Assembly: GCA_047947185.1 (NCBI GenBank)
Contig: CP170502.1
Location: 5,084,001 to 5,148,000 of the forward strand
Reading direction: 5' to 3'
Length of the DNA: 64,000 nt
DNA from: JANQJA01 sp047947185
Lineage (GTDB): Bacteria; Pseudomonadota; Gammaproteobacteria; Pseudomonadales; Azotimanducaceae
Positions 51,571-60,943 of this stretch are shown here, piece after piece (within the stretch, counting starts at the first letter, position 1; each line of letters begins with the position of its first letter). Under the pieces are notes generated by a model. The model was not told the DNA's origin. It did no database searches and saw only the letters and a list, made by a program, of their open reading frames with translations. Made by a program: the position numbers and the translations under genes.

Positions 51571-53481
51571 ATGTCCAGAGTGCTACGCTGCGCGGTTATT
51601 TGTTTGCTCCTTTTACAGTCAACCTTTTCCTCTGCCGAACTGCCGGTTGAGGCATTTGCCGGCCTGCCCGTCGTCGATACTGCGCTGCTTTCACCCAACG
51701 GGGAGTACCTGGCAACGCAGATCAACGTCGAGGGAATCACCCATATCACAACACTCAAGCTGGGCGGTGATGCGAAGCCCACGTCGGTACTGACCACAGA
51801 TAACCGGGAGTTCCGCGTCAACTGGTTCCAATGGGTTAACGACGAACAACTGTTTGTGTCCATCCGCTACCCGCGCACCATGTTCACTGGCACTGACGTC
51901 ATGGAGCGGGAACTGTTTACCGTAAAGCGTGATGGCTCCGGGCTGAAGAAGCTGATTGATCTCCGGCGGGCGCGGTGGGTGCCACAGTTTCGTGACCAGG
52001 TCATCGACTTTATGCCGGATGATCCCGGGTATGTGCTGATGTCGCTGGACATGGAGCGCCCGGGTGCCTTTGAGGTGTTCCGGGTGAATGTTGAAACCGG
52101 ATCACGCAAACGGGTGGAACGTGCCCGGCAGAATGTCCGCGGCTGGTTTACCGATCGCCAGCATCGGGTAAGGGGCCGGATTCGGATGGACGATGGCAAG
52201 ACCGCCATTGAGATCAGTGACCCGGATGGCAACAACTGGCGCACACGCTGGGAGTTCGGCACCATCTCAGCGGACCGGATCTCACCCATGGGCTTCGATT
52301 ATGACCCCAATATCCTGTACGTCCGTGCCTATCACCAGGGCCGGTTGGCGGTGTTTCGCGTTGACCTGCAGGACGAGACACTGGCCAAAGAGTTGATCTA
52401 CGCTGACGAGCGGTACGATGTTGAAGGTGGTTTGCTCTATTCACGCCGCAGCAACAAGGTGCTGGGTTTGCGTAACAGCCGCGAGGGAAATGCCTATGTT
52501 ATCTGGGATCCAGCGTTCAGGGCGGTTGTTGACAGTATCAATGCAGCCTTGCCTGACACGCAGAACGTATTGATTGATACTGACCAGGCGGAAAACCGCT
52601 ACATCCTCTACGCTGGCAGCGCAACTGATGCTGGTACTTTCTATTTTGGTGACCTGCAGTCGAAACAGCTGTCACCTTTTGCCAGGCCTTATCCCCAGTT
52701 GGCTGAGGTTGCGTTGGTGGGCAAGGAGAAAGTCATTTATACCGCGTCGGACGGGGTTGCCATCGAGGGTTATCTGTCACTGCCGCAGAAGCGAAAACCC
52801 GGTGAAAAACTGCCCTCAATCGTGTTTCCGCATGGTGGACCTGCGGCGCGCACCTCACCCGGGTTTGATTACTGGACCGAGTTTTTAGTTGACCGGGGAT
52901 ATGCCGTACTAGAAATGGATTTTCGCGGCAGCAGTGGTCAGGGGTTTGCCTGGATGGCCCGTGCCTTCCGAAACTGGGACCAGGTGACGCAGCAGGATAT
53001 AGCGGATGGGGCAAGGTATCTCATCAACGAGGGAATTGCCGACCCCGGCCGCATCTGTATTGTGGGTGCAAGCTTTGGCGGTTACGCGGCGATGATGGGT
53101 GCTGTGAGACCGGACAGCCCCTATCGGTGTGCCATCAGCATCGCCGGCGTGTCGGACCTGCTGGAACTGCGTAACACCTACCGGCGTTTCCTGAACGCCG
53201 AGTCCATGGAGCGCCAGATCGGCTCGGACGGTGACAGGCTTAAAGCGGCTTCGCCGATTACCTATGTTGAGTCCATGCAGAAGCCACTGCTGCTGATTCA
53301 TGGCGTCACGGACCGGGTAGTGCCTGTGACCCACAGCCAGATCATGAACGAACGCCTGGTGGCGCTGGGTAAGCCGGTCACCTATGTTGAACTGCCATCG
53401 GGTGATCATTACCTCTCAAACCATTTTGATCGCGTTGAGACGTTCAAGGTGATGGACAGGTTCCTGAAAGAAAATCTTTAG
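51571..53481 (+). CDS. Exported S9-family prolyl oligopeptidase-like peptidase
   Basis: 636 residues. Signal peptide MSRVLRCAVICLLLLQSTFSSA. A seven-blade-type propeller region (about 30-380) is followed by an alpha/beta hydrolase domain with FPHGGPAARTSPGFDYW, nucleophile CIVGASFGGYAAMMGAV, Asp in HGVTDRVVPV and His in LPSGDHYLSNHF, all three residues of the triad. The order and length match acylaminoacyl-peptidase-like (S9C) enzymes, which cut short peptides. Periplasmic or surface digestion of peptides is likely. A small PLAT-like protein gene follows after 18 bp. Confidence 0.92.
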   Translation: MSRVLRCAVICLLLLQSTFSSAELPVEAFAGLPVVDTALLSPNGEYLATQINVEGITHITTLKLGGDAKPTSVLTTDNREFRVNWFQWVNDEQLFVSIRYPRTMFTGTDVMERELFTVKRDGSGLKKLIDLRRARWVPQFRDQVIDFMPDDPGYVLMSLDMERPGAFEVFRVNVETGSRKRVERARQNVRGWFTDRQHRVRGRIRMDDGKTAIEISDPDGNNWRTRWEFGTISADRISPMGFDYDPNILYVRAYHQGRLAVFRVDLQDETLAKELIYADERYDVEGGLLYSRRSNKVLGLRNSREGNAYVIWDPAFRAVVDSINAALPDTQNVLIDTDQAENRYILYAGSATDAGTFYFGDLQSKQLSPFARPYPQLAEVALVGKEKVIYTASDGVAIEGYLSLPQKRKPGEKLPSIVFPHGGPAARTSPGFDYWTEFLVDRGYAVLEMDFRGSSGQGFAWMARAFRNWDQVTQQDIADGARYLINEGIADPGRICIVGASFGGYAAMMGAVRPDSPYRCAISIAGVSDLLELRNTYRRFLNAESMERQIGSDGDRLKAASPITYVESMQKPLLLIHGVTDRVVPVTHSQIMNERLVALGKPVTYVELPSGDHYLSNHFDRVETFKVMDRFLKENL

Positions 53482-53499
53482 TATTGAGGAGAGCGCAGG

Positions 53500-54003
53500 A
53501 TGGCTGCAGGAGAACGATGGCAACTGGGTGACGTCATTATCTGGTTTGAGACAGGCGCCCGCCAGCATGCAAAAACTGATGCTGATGTTCTGCTGACATT
53601 TTATGCCCCGGATGGCCGGCCTCTCCGCTGGCTCAAGGCGTATGAGCGGAATGACCTGGGTGGCTTTGAAGAAGGGGAGGTTAACTGTGGTTACCTTGGG
53701 AACCTGCATCGCACGGGCTGGCTAAGGGATGTGCTGGAGCATGGCACGCGCCTCGGCATCAGGATCGAAAACGCGACCAACACCCATCCCAAGTGGTTTG
53801 TCACGGCGGTAAGTCTGGATTTCAGGGTGGGGCCAACACGCGATGTGTCCACCCTGCGCACCTGGTCGCTGGACGACTGGGTTTGCCCCGGCGAGCCTGA
53901 ACGCCTCTTGGACGCGCAGGCTGAGCCAGCGGTTGGCACCGGACTATTTGCCGAGGTTGGGTTCGACAGGGAACTGGAGATAGAAACGGGTGCGCCGGAT
54001 TAG
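53500..54003 (+). CDS. Small PLAT/LH2-like domain protein
   Basis: 167 residues without a signal peptide. WFETGARQHAKTDADVLLTFYAPDGRPLRWLKAYERNDLGGFEEGEVNCGYL then LGIRIENATNTHPKWFVTAVSLDF follows the PLAT beta-sandwich pattern: T-DADV, F-x-x-G, and the I-RIxxx...PxWF end. PLAT domains bind lipids or proteins. This is a pattern-based call. It lies 18 bp after the S9 peptidase gene and overlaps the convergent YbjQ gene by 4 bp. Confidence 0.6.
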   Translation: MAAGERWQLGDVIIWFETGARQHAKTDADVLLTFYAPDGRPLRWLKAYERNDLGGFEEGEVNCGYLGNLHRTGWLRDVLEHGTRLGIRIENATNTHPKWFVTAVSLDFRVGPTRDVSTLRTWSLDDWVCPGEPERLLDAQAEPAVGTGLFAEVGFDRELEIETGAPD

Positions 54004-54326
54004 ATGTCCTCCAGCACAACCGCGGTGCCGGATATGCTCACCATCATCATCCCATTGGTCTGGCCAAAAGACTCATAGTCAATGTCGACGCCAACAATAG
54101 CGTTGGCACCCAGTTCGCTTGCCCAGTCTTCCATGTCTTCAAGGGCAATTTCCCTTGCCTTGCCCAGTTCCTGCTCATAGGCCGCAGAACGTCCGCCCAC
54201 GATATCGCGAACAGCGGCAAACATGTCGCGAAAGATGTTTGCACCCAGGATGGCCTCACCGGTAACCAGACCCAGGTACCTGACAATCCGCTTGCCCTCT
54301 ACATTATTGGTGGTTGTAATGATCAT
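54000..54326 (-). CDS. ybjQ: YbjQ/DUF74 family protein
   Basis: 108 residues from ATG 54326 (MIITTTNNVEGKRIVRYLGLVTGEAILGANIFRD). The rest, ELGKAREIALEDMEDWASELGANAIVGVDIDYESFG and MMMVSISGTAVVLE, matches the YbjQ (UPF0145) family, small pentameric proteins with a heavy-metal-binding-domain-like fold and no proven role. An upstream extension in frame would overlap the next gene and is not conserved in the family. It is divergent from the isoaspartyl methyltransferase gene, with 76 bp between. Confidence 0.92.
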   Translation of the reverse strand: MIITTTNNVEGKRIVRYLGLVTGEAILGANIFRDMFAAVRDIVGGRSAAYEQELGKAREIALEDMEDWASELGANAIVGVDIDYESFGQTNGMMMVSISGTAVVLEDI

Positions 54327-54402
54327 TGCCTTGTCTGTTTTGTCGGACCAGATTAGGGAGGATAATACGAATTTTCCGGAGATTACACGTTTGGGCAGGA
54401 GA

Positions 54403-55140
54403 ATGATTGGCCGCGTGTTGTTTACCCTTGTCATCATGGCAACCGGGACAACAGCCGCGGGGGAACAAGGGGGACGGGACTGGCGAGCAATGCAAGACCG
54501 AATGATAAGTGAAATTGAGCGTGATACCCGGGTATCGAGTGCCGCGACAGGCATCAGACACCTGAGTGATGAGGTAATGACAGCGCTGCGCCGTGTGCAG
54601 CGACACCTGTTTGTGCCGGAGGACTACCAGGTGGCAGCTTACGACAACCGGCCGCTGCCCATCGGAGAAGGCCAGACGATTTCCCAGCCGTTTATCGTCG
54701 GGCTGATGACAGAAATGCTGCGGGTCGACAGTTCAGCCAGGGTGCTGGAACTCGGCACCGGGTCGGGATACCAGGCCGCTGTGCTGGCAGAGATTGTCGG
54801 TGAGGTGTACACCATCGAGATTGTCCCGGCACTGGCGGAGCGTGCTGCCGCGCGCCTGTCCCGGCTGGGTTATGTCAACGTTCATGTGAAGCAGGGCGAC
54901 GGCACCAAAGGCTGGCCGGAAGCGGCACCGTTTGATGGCATTATTGTGACGGCCGCGGGCATTGAGATTCCGGCGCCGCTGCTGGCTCAGCTGGCGCCGG
55001 GTGCGCGCCTCGTTATGCCCGTTGGCGCACAGCACGAGACCCAGCAATTGATGGTTGTGACACGGCATGAAGACGGCACTTTTTCCGAACGACAGACTAT
55101 TCCTGTGCGATTTGTGCCGATTACGGGTGACGCCCGCTAA
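54403..55140 (+). CDS. pcm: Exported protein-L-isoaspartate O-methyltransferase
   Basis: 245 residues from ATG 54403, which has GCAGGAG upstream and starts a signal peptide (MIGRVLFTLVIMATGTTAA). An ATG upstream in frame (54223) lies inside ybjQ and was rejected. Domain: LFVPEDYQVAAYDNRPLPIGEGQTISQPFIVGLM is the isoaspartyl-binding loop; SAM motif I is ARVLELGTGSGYQAAVLAEIVGEVYTIEI; post-motif GYVNVHVKQGDGTKGWPEAAPFDGIIVTAAG. The enzyme methylates isoaspartyl residues in damaged proteins so that they can return to aspartate. Export implies repair of periplasmic proteins, though SAM supply there is a puzzle. Confidence 0.9.
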   Translation: MIGRVLFTLVIMATGTTAAGEQGGRDWRAMQDRMISEIERDTRVSSAATGIRHLSDEVMTALRRVQRHLFVPEDYQVAAYDNRPLPIGEGQTISQPFIVGLMTEMLRVDSSARVLELGTGSGYQAAVLAEIVGEVYTIEIVPALAERAAARLSRLGYVNVHVKQGDGTKGWPEAAPFDGIIVTAAGIEIPAPLLAQLAPGARLVMPVGAQHETQQLMVVTRHEDGTFSERQTIPVRFVPITGDAR

Positions 55141-55757
55141 CGACTGACAATCAGGATCTCTCCGGAAGCGCGAACCGGTTGCTTGAGCCACCGCGGTTCC
55201 ACCTGGGCCAGGTCACCGTATTTCTTCTGGCAGCGCCGAGCCAGTTCGGAGAAGGGCGGACGGCAGGGGTCGGCAATCATGATCTGCTGAACGCCTGCCT
55301 TCAGGGCGCGACCAATCAGATTGTAAAGGGCAACACTCATTTCGTCCCAGAAACAGATGTCAGCCCCCAGGATGATGTCAAACGACTTGAGTCGTGCGGT
55401 GGTCAATTGCTGGAATGTCATCTTGTGACCTTCAACCCGAACGCCGTTCAATTCGGCGTGAAGTTGCATATAGGGCAGCACGTTTTCATCAGCGTCAATG
55501 CCTGTGACCGCTGCATCAAACTGGCGGGCGCAGTAAATGCCAAGCAGTCCCCAGCCGCAGCCTATCTCAAGCACCCTGACGTTTTTCTTGAGGGGGTGTT
55601 TCTTGAGGTAGTCCATGATCAGGAAGGAGGAGTTCCAGAACTTGTTGCCATGAATTTCGGGTACATTGCCTGATCGTTTCAGGCGGCGAATATCCTTGTG
55701 ATTCGAATTCAGGATTTTTACGCCAAAAGCGCGCCGCTGGTCAGCTTTGGTAGGCAT
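55137..55757 (-). CDS. Class I SAM-dependent methyltransferase
   Basis: 206 residues. Motif I is VRVLEIGCGWGLLGIYCARQF followed by AAVTGIDADENVLPYMQLHAELNGV; the acidic/aromatic stretch is FDIILGADICFWDE. The KFWNSSFLIMDYLKKHP lead-in resembles METTL-type (protein lysine or small-molecule) methyltransferases. Substrate not readable. The gene is convergent with pcm and overlaps it by 4 bp. Confidence 0.82.
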   Translation of the reverse strand: MPTKADQRRAFGVKILNSNHKDIRRLKRSGNVPEIHGNKFWNSSFLIMDYLKKHPLKKNVRVLEIGCGWGLLGIYCARQFDAAVTGIDADENVLPYMQLHAELNGVRVEGHKMTFQQLTTARLKSFDIILGADICFWDEMSVALYNLIGRALKAGVQQIMIADPCRPPFSELARRCQKKYGDLAQVEPRWLKQPVRASGEILIVSR

Positions 55758-55799
55758 TCACAACTTCTCTGGAAAAAATGAAGCGCCCAGTTTACCAGC

Positions 55800-56651
55800 T
55801 CAGGGCACGAATGCATCGCGCCCTTTGACGTAGTTGCCGAAACTTTGCGCTGCATTACGGTTGGTCAGGTTGCGGGCGTACATGGGGTGAAACAGGCTGC
55901 GCACCTCGTGTTCAAGCTCAAACAGTTTCTCGTTGGAATCCGGGTCCACCAGGTGCTGGAAACGATACTGATGCTGGTCCGATTCTTCGGATATAAGGCC
56001 GCGCTGCAGAAGCCGGCTGTGTGGGCCGGAGAAGTCAGCCACATAGATGGCGATGTGGTGGCCGTCATAGTCCGGGAGCTTCTTTCTGGTTTCTGCAAAA
56101 CGCAGGGTCTGGTGACGCCCGACGCTGACCGTGCAGGTACCCCGGGTAACATGCGCCGGGGCACCCAGAATTTCGTTATAGAATCGCGCCAGGCCCGGGG
56201 TTGTACCCACCCCCACGTCGAGCTGTACGTAGGGGATGCCGAGATGCATGTCGCCGAACTGCCTGGCCGGCGCGAAGCAGCGAATCCTGTTACCAAAAGG
56301 ACAGGTGACATCGACCCAGCCGCGGCGTTCCCTGTAGCTGAACCGGGTGCCTGCCAGACGGCGTTCAATCCGGCCGAGGCGCGCTGCCAGCGCGGGGAGA
56401 TCAGGTACCACAACGCCGACATGACCCCGTAACACCTGGGCTGTATTGGTGGGCAGGTGGAACTGTTGTTCCCCCACATTGACCCAGACATTAAACGGGC
56501 CAAAGTCGACAAATGGATCACGGGTAAAACCGAGCCCCGAGACGTAAAAGAAGGTAGCCATGGACTGGTCAGGCACGGTGACATTCACATGCTCCATGGC
56601 GATGATATTGCCGACATCCTCCGCAGTTCGATCAAACTGTGTCTTGTTCAT
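55800..56651 (-). CDS. Two-module VOC family protein
   Basis: 283 residues with two VOC modules: MEHVNVTVPDQSMATFFYVSGLGF ... HLPTNTAQVLRGHVGVVVPD, and LGIPYVQLDVGVGTTPGLARFYNEILGAP ... GHHIAIYVADF ... KLFELEHEV. Possible metal ligands are His20 and His214-215 with Glu in FELEHE. This size and layout match extradiol-dioxygenase-like or glyoxalase-like proteins. The ATG lies 2 bp past the molybdenum hydroxylase large-subunit stop, so it is translated from the same transcript and probably acts on that enzyme's product. Confidence 0.78.
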   Translation of the reverse strand: MNKTQFDRTAEDVGNIIAMEHVNVTVPDQSMATFFYVSGLGFTRDPFVDFGPFNVWVNVGEQQFHLPTNTAQVLRGHVGVVVPDLPALAARLGRIERRLAGTRFSYRERRGWVDVTCPFGNRIRCFAPARQFGDMHLGIPYVQLDVGVGTTPGLARFYNEILGAPAHVTRGTCTVSVGRHQTLRFAETRKKLPDYDGHHIAIYVADFSGPHSRLLQRGLISEESDQHQYRFQHLVDPDSNEKLFELEHEVRSLFHPMYARNLTNRNAAQSFGNYVKGRDAFVP

Positions 56652-56653
56652 GT

Positions 56654-58795
56654 TCAGCTCTCCAGTGCGACCGAGCGCAGTCGGTCAGGGGTAAATGGAA
56701 TCTCTCTTATGCGCAGACCAACGGCTGCATGAATAGCATTGGCAATAGCTGCCGGGGTAGGTCCCTGGGTGGCCTCGCCAGCCCCCAGGGAGGGCAAACC
56801 GGGGCGATCAAGAATCTTGATGTCAACCGGTGGCACTTCGGAAAACCGCAGGATCGGATAGCTCTCCCAGGACAGGGAGGCAGGTGCAAACTCATCGAAG
56901 GTTACTGCCTCCTTCAGGGTCCAGCTTGCGGACTGGATCAGCCCCCCCTCCAACTGGTTGGCGAGCCCGTCCCGGTCGATCACCTGGCCCGCATCTGCAG
57001 CAATCCCGGCCTGCAGCAGCCTGATGGCAAAAGTCTCCTCGTTGACGGCGAGCCTGATTGCAACGGCGGCCCAGGTTTGCCTGTTCTTGTAACGGGCAAA
57101 CGCAAAACCGGTACCCACTTTCCAGGGCGCATCAGCGGTAGCCTGCCATGTGGCCGCCATAGCGCGGATTTGCACCAGCAGCTCCGCCGCGCGCGGGTCA
57201 TCAAGGTGCGCCAGCCTGAAGTCAATGGGATCCGCGTCTGCCGCCCGGGCCAGTTCGTCCATGAAACTCTCGATGGCGAACAGGTTGCCAAACGCGCCCA
57301 GCCCACGTGTGGATGAGGTGCGGACCCGCTGATCGGGGACCAGGTGTTTGACAACCCGCCGGGCTGCAAAGGTATAGATTGGGTCAGCGTTGCGATGTAT
57401 ACCGCTGTGGTTGCCCATGCCCGGCCGGGCCAGGGCACGACGCATGGGTGTTGATTTTTGCCATGCTGCCAGCAGGTTGGAGACGCTGCGACCCGGGATT
57501 GGCCGGCCGGAGTGCGTCTGACTGTACACGTCGGCATTCCAGGCGGTCACCCGGCCCTGGTGCAGCGATGCCTGCATCTCCATGACCATGGCGGGTGAGA
57601 AGGGTTCGAGTGCATGTTCATCTTCCCGCTGCCATTTGAGCAGGATGGGTATGCCGGGCAGGTGGCAGGCCAGCAAGGCAGCATCCATAGCCGCGTCGTC
57701 AGCACCGTTGTGGCCATAACAGCCGGCGTTTTCGCAATGTTCGACCTCAATAGTGTCCGGTGCCCTGTTGAGGGCAGTTGCAAGGGCACCCTGCAGGATT
57801 GATGGGCCCTGGGTGTGGCTCCTGATCAGGAGCCTGCCTGCTTCCAGGTGTGCAAAAGCCGCTGACGGGCCTATGGAGCCGTGCAGGTGGTAGGGTTTGC
57901 AGTAGATGGCGGTATGCACCTCACCCATTCCCCGCAGTTTGTCTGGCACGGGTGCCTCGATGGGCGTGCCGGCGTCAAGGGGCAGACTGGTCCCGGGATT
58001 GGCCCGCAGGTAGTCATAAACCTGGCCGGGCAGTGCACGGGTTGGGTCTACCTGCCATTGGACCAGGCCCGCAAGCTTTGCTTTCGCCTGGACCGCGGCG
58101 TATTCGGTATCCGCCACTATGCCAATCACGCTGCCGTCAACAATGACATGCCTGACACCCGGCATCTCAAGGGCAGGGCCGGTTTCAACCTTGTTCAGTC
58201 GGTAGCTGTCGGCGGGGGGATGGATGATCCTGGCATGCAGCATGCCAGGCACGCGCAGGTCCTGGATAAACGCGGCACCGCCGCTGAATTTTGCGCCCAG
58301 GTCCACGCGGGTTACCGATGTGCCCACCAGTCGGTAGTCAGTGACGGCTTTGGGTGGAAACTCACCGGTCGCTGTTTGCGTCAGTGGGCTGGCCAACAGG
58401 AGTTCAACATAGGACACCGCGAGGTTGGTGCCGGGCACACGGATAATCCCTTCTTCCACCCGCAGCCTGTCGACATTTACACCAAACCGGTCAGCAGCGC
58501 GCGCCAGCAGATGGTGCCTGGCCTCAGCACAGGCCTGCCGGACAGCCGCACCCGAACTTTCGATTGACATGCTGCCCGCCGTGATGAATTCGTTGGGGCC
58601 GCGCAGGGTACTGCCGGTCTGCACGGTCAATGCGGTGACCGGTACGTCCAGTTCTTCAGCCGCAATCATTGCAATAGCGGTACTGATCCCCTGGCCCAGT
58701 TCCACCTTGCCGGTTCTCACCACCAGCCTGTCTTCCTCCGCACAAAGCCAGTCGGAGAGCTGAGGGTTTTGTAAAAGCGCCGCTGGCAGCGTCAC
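56654..58795 (-). CDS. Molybdenum hydroxylase large subunit (IorB-like)
   Basis: 713 residues from GTG 58795, whose GTGA overlaps the small-subunit TGA. A longer upstream frame is the small-subunit region read out of frame. The start VTLPAALLQNPQLSDWLCAEED leads into VRTGKVELGQGISTAIAMIAAEELDV; further on are PSAAFAHLEAGRLLIRSHTQGPSILQGALATAL and RVRTSSTRGLGAFGNLFAIESFMDELARAADADPIDFRLAHL, and near the end GAGEATQGPTPAAIANAI with the catalytic Glu near the MoCo. This is the two-subunit IorAB/nicotinate-dehydrogenase type, oxidising N-heterocycles or aldehydes with water as oxygen donor. No FAD subunit or cytochrome is encoded next to it. No TAT signal is seen. Confidence 0.88.
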   Translation of the reverse strand: MTLPAALLQNPQLSDWLCAEEDRLVVRTGKVELGQGISTAIAMIAAEELDVPVTALTVQTGSTLRGPNEFITAGSMSIESSGAAVRQACAEARHHLLARAADRFGVNVDRLRVEEGIIRVPGTNLAVSYVELLLASPLTQTATGEFPPKAVTDYRLVGTSVTRVDLGAKFSGGAAFIQDLRVPGMLHARIIHPPADSYRLNKVETGPALEMPGVRHVIVDGSVIGIVADTEYAAVQAKAKLAGLVQWQVDPTRALPGQVYDYLRANPGTSLPLDAGTPIEAPVPDKLRGMGEVHTAIYCKPYHLHGSIGPSAAFAHLEAGRLLIRSHTQGPSILQGALATALNRAPDTIEVEHCENAGCYGHNGADDAAMDAALLACHLPGIPILLKWQREDEHALEPFSPAMVMEMQASLHQGRVTAWNADVYSQTHSGRPIPGRSVSNLLAAWQKSTPMRRALARPGMGNHSGIHRNADPIYTFAARRVVKHLVPDQRVRTSSTRGLGAFGNLFAIESFMDELARAADADPIDFRLAHLDDPRAAELLVQIRAMAATWQATADAPWKVGTGFAFARYKNRQTWAAVAIRLAVNEETFAIRLLQAGIAADAGQVIDRDGLANQLEGGLIQSASWTLKEAVTFDEFAPASLSWESYPILRFSEVPPVDIKILDRPGLPSLGAGEATQGPTPAAIANAIHAAVGLRIREIPFTPDRLRSVALES

Positions 58796-59268
58796 GCGGA
58801 CGAACCTCCAAGCCGTTGTGCGGCATGCAGAATGGCGCGGATGACGCGATTGTGTGCACCGCAGCGGCACAGGTGCGCGTCCAGGGCTGCCTGTATCTCA
58901 GCGCGTGTGGGTGCCGGGTTGGTTGCCAGCAGGTGGCTTGCGGACATCAGTATGCCGCTGGAACAGTAGCCGCACTGTGCGGCGTTAAACTCCAGGAATG
59001 CCTGCTGAAGCACATGGCGCTTGCCACCCTGGCTCAAACCCTCAACGGTCGTCACAGATCTGGACGCAACCGCGGCAATTGGCAGGGTGCAGCTGAATAC
59101 CGGTTTGTCATCCAGCAGGACACAACAGGCACCGCAGGACTCCTCGCCACAGCCGTAGCGAGGGCTGTTGAGCTGCAGTGTGTCACGCAACACGTAGAGC
59201 AGGGGGGTGCTGTCATCAGCGTCGACATTTGTCAGCTGGCCGTTCACACTAAAAGAAAAGCTGTTCAT
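58792..59268 (-). CDS. [2Fe-2S] small subunit of molybdenum hydroxylase (IorA-like)
   Basis: 158 residues from ATG 59268 (MNSFSFSVNGQLTNVDADD). The first cluster motif is YGCGEESCGACCVLLDDKPVFSC; the second is QCGYCSSGILMSASHLL with HLCRCGAHNRVIRAI. These eight Cys bind two [2Fe-2S] clusters that carry electrons from the molybdenum centre. The frame upstream of this ATG is open but without a start as good. The 4-bp overlap with the large subunit means the two are made together. It is divergent from two acyl-CoA synthetase genes. Confidence 0.92.
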   Translation of the reverse strand: MNSFSFSVNGQLTNVDADDSTPLLYVLRDTLQLNSPRYGCGEESCGACCVLLDDKPVFSCTLPIAAVASRSVTTVEGLSQGGKRHVLQQAFLEFNAAQCGYCSSGILMSASHLLATNPAPTRAEIQAALDAHLCRCGAHNRVIRAILHAAQRLGGSSA

Positions 59269-59366
59269 AGTGGTGATCCTACTGGCAGAAATTTTGCTGA
59301 TCAATGCACCCGGCACACCAGCCTGGCAGGCACCGGTTAGCATGGCACAGGAACAAGGGGGAAAAC
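59269..59366. promoter_or_regulatory. Divergent promoter region, IorAB unit / acyl-CoA synthetases
   Basis: A 98-bp gap between two divergently read operons, holding both promoters. No clear -35/-10 or operator was identified, and no regulator gene is adjacent. Confidence 0.4.
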
Positions 59367-60938
59367 ATGGCAACAGACTACGGTCAAATGGCGCCTGAAG
59401 AGGCCGCGCTCACTGGAATGGCAGTTGCGGTCTACGCCGCAACCCGGCCCCAGGAGGTCTGTGTGACTGACCGGTTCGGGCAACTGACCTGGCGTGAACT
59501 CAATGATCGCGCCAACCAGCTGGCGCATTATTTTCGCGGGCTGGGTATGGTCGAGGATGAGGGGGTGGCGCTGCTGTGCAGCAACCGGTTGGAATTTGTC
59601 ATTGTATTGATGGCGGTATTTCGCACTGGCAACCGGCTGACGCCCATCAACTGGCACCTGACCGGAGAAGAAGTGGGCTACATTGTCGACAACTGTGATG
59701 CGCGCGTGTTTGTTGCCGAAACCCGGTTTGCCGATGTGGCGCGAGAAGCGGCAAGCCTGTCAGGCAAGCTGCGTGGGCAGTTGTCGGTTGGCGGTGACAT
59801 CCCTGGTTTTACTGACCTGGCCACAACCTGTGAGCGTTATCCGGCTGAGGACATAGAAAACCCATTGATGGGTGGGGGTATGCTTTACACGTCGGGCACA
59901 ACCGGTCGGCCCAAGGGCGTCTATCGCAAGGTGAAGCCGCCCGTCTTGCCGGATCACAGTGCCACCGGCTATCCGGGTAAGGGCAACGTCAATCTCTGCA
60001 CCGGGCCGGCCTATCATGCCGCGCCGCTCCTGATTGATGTTATTACGCCCCTGGTGTCCGGTGTACCCGTTGTATTTATGGACCGCTGGGACCCGGAAGA
60101 AACCCTGCGCCTGATTGAACGGCATCGGGTGACACATTGCCATATGGTGGCAACCATGTTTCACCGGTTGCTCCAGTTGCCGGATTCCGTCAGGTCGAGT
60201 TACGACATCAGCAGCATCAGGCAGATAGTGCACGGCGCCGCACCCTGTCCCGTGCACGTCAAACACGCGATGATTGAGTGGTTTGGGCCTGTGCTGCTCG
60301 AATACTACGCCGCCACTGAAGGTGGCGGCGGGTTCCTGATTGACTCACACGAATGGTTACGCAAGCCCGGCAGCGTTGGCAAACCCGGGCCGGAGTTTGA
60401 CAACCGCATCCTGGATGACGAGGGAAACCCGGTTGGACCGGGTGAGGTCGGGACCATCTATATGCGGGCACCGGCAGTGGGACGTTTCAACTACTACAAG
60501 GATGAGGCAAAAACCTCGTCATCCTATCGTGGTGACTATTTTACCCTGGGGGACATGGGTTACTTTGATGAGGACGGTTACCTGTTCCTGACTGGCCGGA
60601 CCGCGGAACTCATCATCTCCGGCGGCGTCAACATTTACCCGCAGGAAGTGGACAGTGAAATCATGCAGCATCCCGCCGTAAGGGACGTGTGTACCATTGG
60701 TGTCCCCAACGAGGAGTGGGGTGAAGAAGTGAAATCTGTTGTTCAGTTGAATGAGGGATTTGTACCGGATGAGGTGCTGGCCGAGGATCTGATCACATTT
60801 ACCCGTACGCGGTTACCCGCTTTCAAGTGCCCCCGTTCCATTACGTTTGCGGCCGACCTGCCCCGGCTGCCCACTGGCAAGATCCAGCGTCGCCTGGTGC
60901 GTGAACCCTTCTGGGCTGGCCGCGACAGGCAGATCTGA
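59367..60938 (+). CDS. Acyl-CoA synthetase 1 (tandem pair)
   Basis: 523 residues from ATG 59367 (GGGGG upstream). ANL motifs: LYTSGTTGRPKGVYRK; HCHMVATMFHRLLQLPDSVR; LLEYYAATEGGGGFL; YFTLGDMGYFDEDGYLFLTGRTAELIISGGVNIYPQEVDSEI; and LPTGKIQRRLVREPFWAGRDRQI with the C-terminal Lys. N-terminally NRLTPINWHLTGEEVGYIVDNCDARVFVAE is very close to the next gene. It activates an acid to an acyl-CoA; the family is FadD4-like. It lies 5 bp upstream of its paralog. Confidence 0.92.
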   Translation: MATDYGQMAPEEAALTGMAVAVYAATRPQEVCVTDRFGQLTWRELNDRANQLAHYFRGLGMVEDEGVALLCSNRLEFVIVLMAVFRTGNRLTPINWHLTGEEVGYIVDNCDARVFVAETRFADVAREAASLSGKLRGQLSVGGDIPGFTDLATTCERYPAEDIENPLMGGGMLYTSGTTGRPKGVYRKVKPPVLPDHSATGYPGKGNVNLCTGPAYHAAPLLIDVITPLVSGVPVVFMDRWDPEETLRLIERHRVTHCHMVATMFHRLLQLPDSVRSSYDISSIRQIVHGAAPCPVHVKHAMIEWFGPVLLEYYAATEGGGGFLIDSHEWLRKPGSVGKPGPEFDNRILDDEGNPVGPGEVGTIYMRAPAVGRFNYYKDEAKTSSSYRGDYFTLGDMGYFDEDGYLFLTGRTAELIISGGVNIYPQEVDSEIMQHPAVRDVCTIGVPNEEWGEEVKSVVQLNEGFVPDEVLAEDLITFTRTRLPAFKCPRSITFAADLPRLPTGKIQRRLVREPFWAGRDRQI

Positions 60939-60943
60939 AATCC

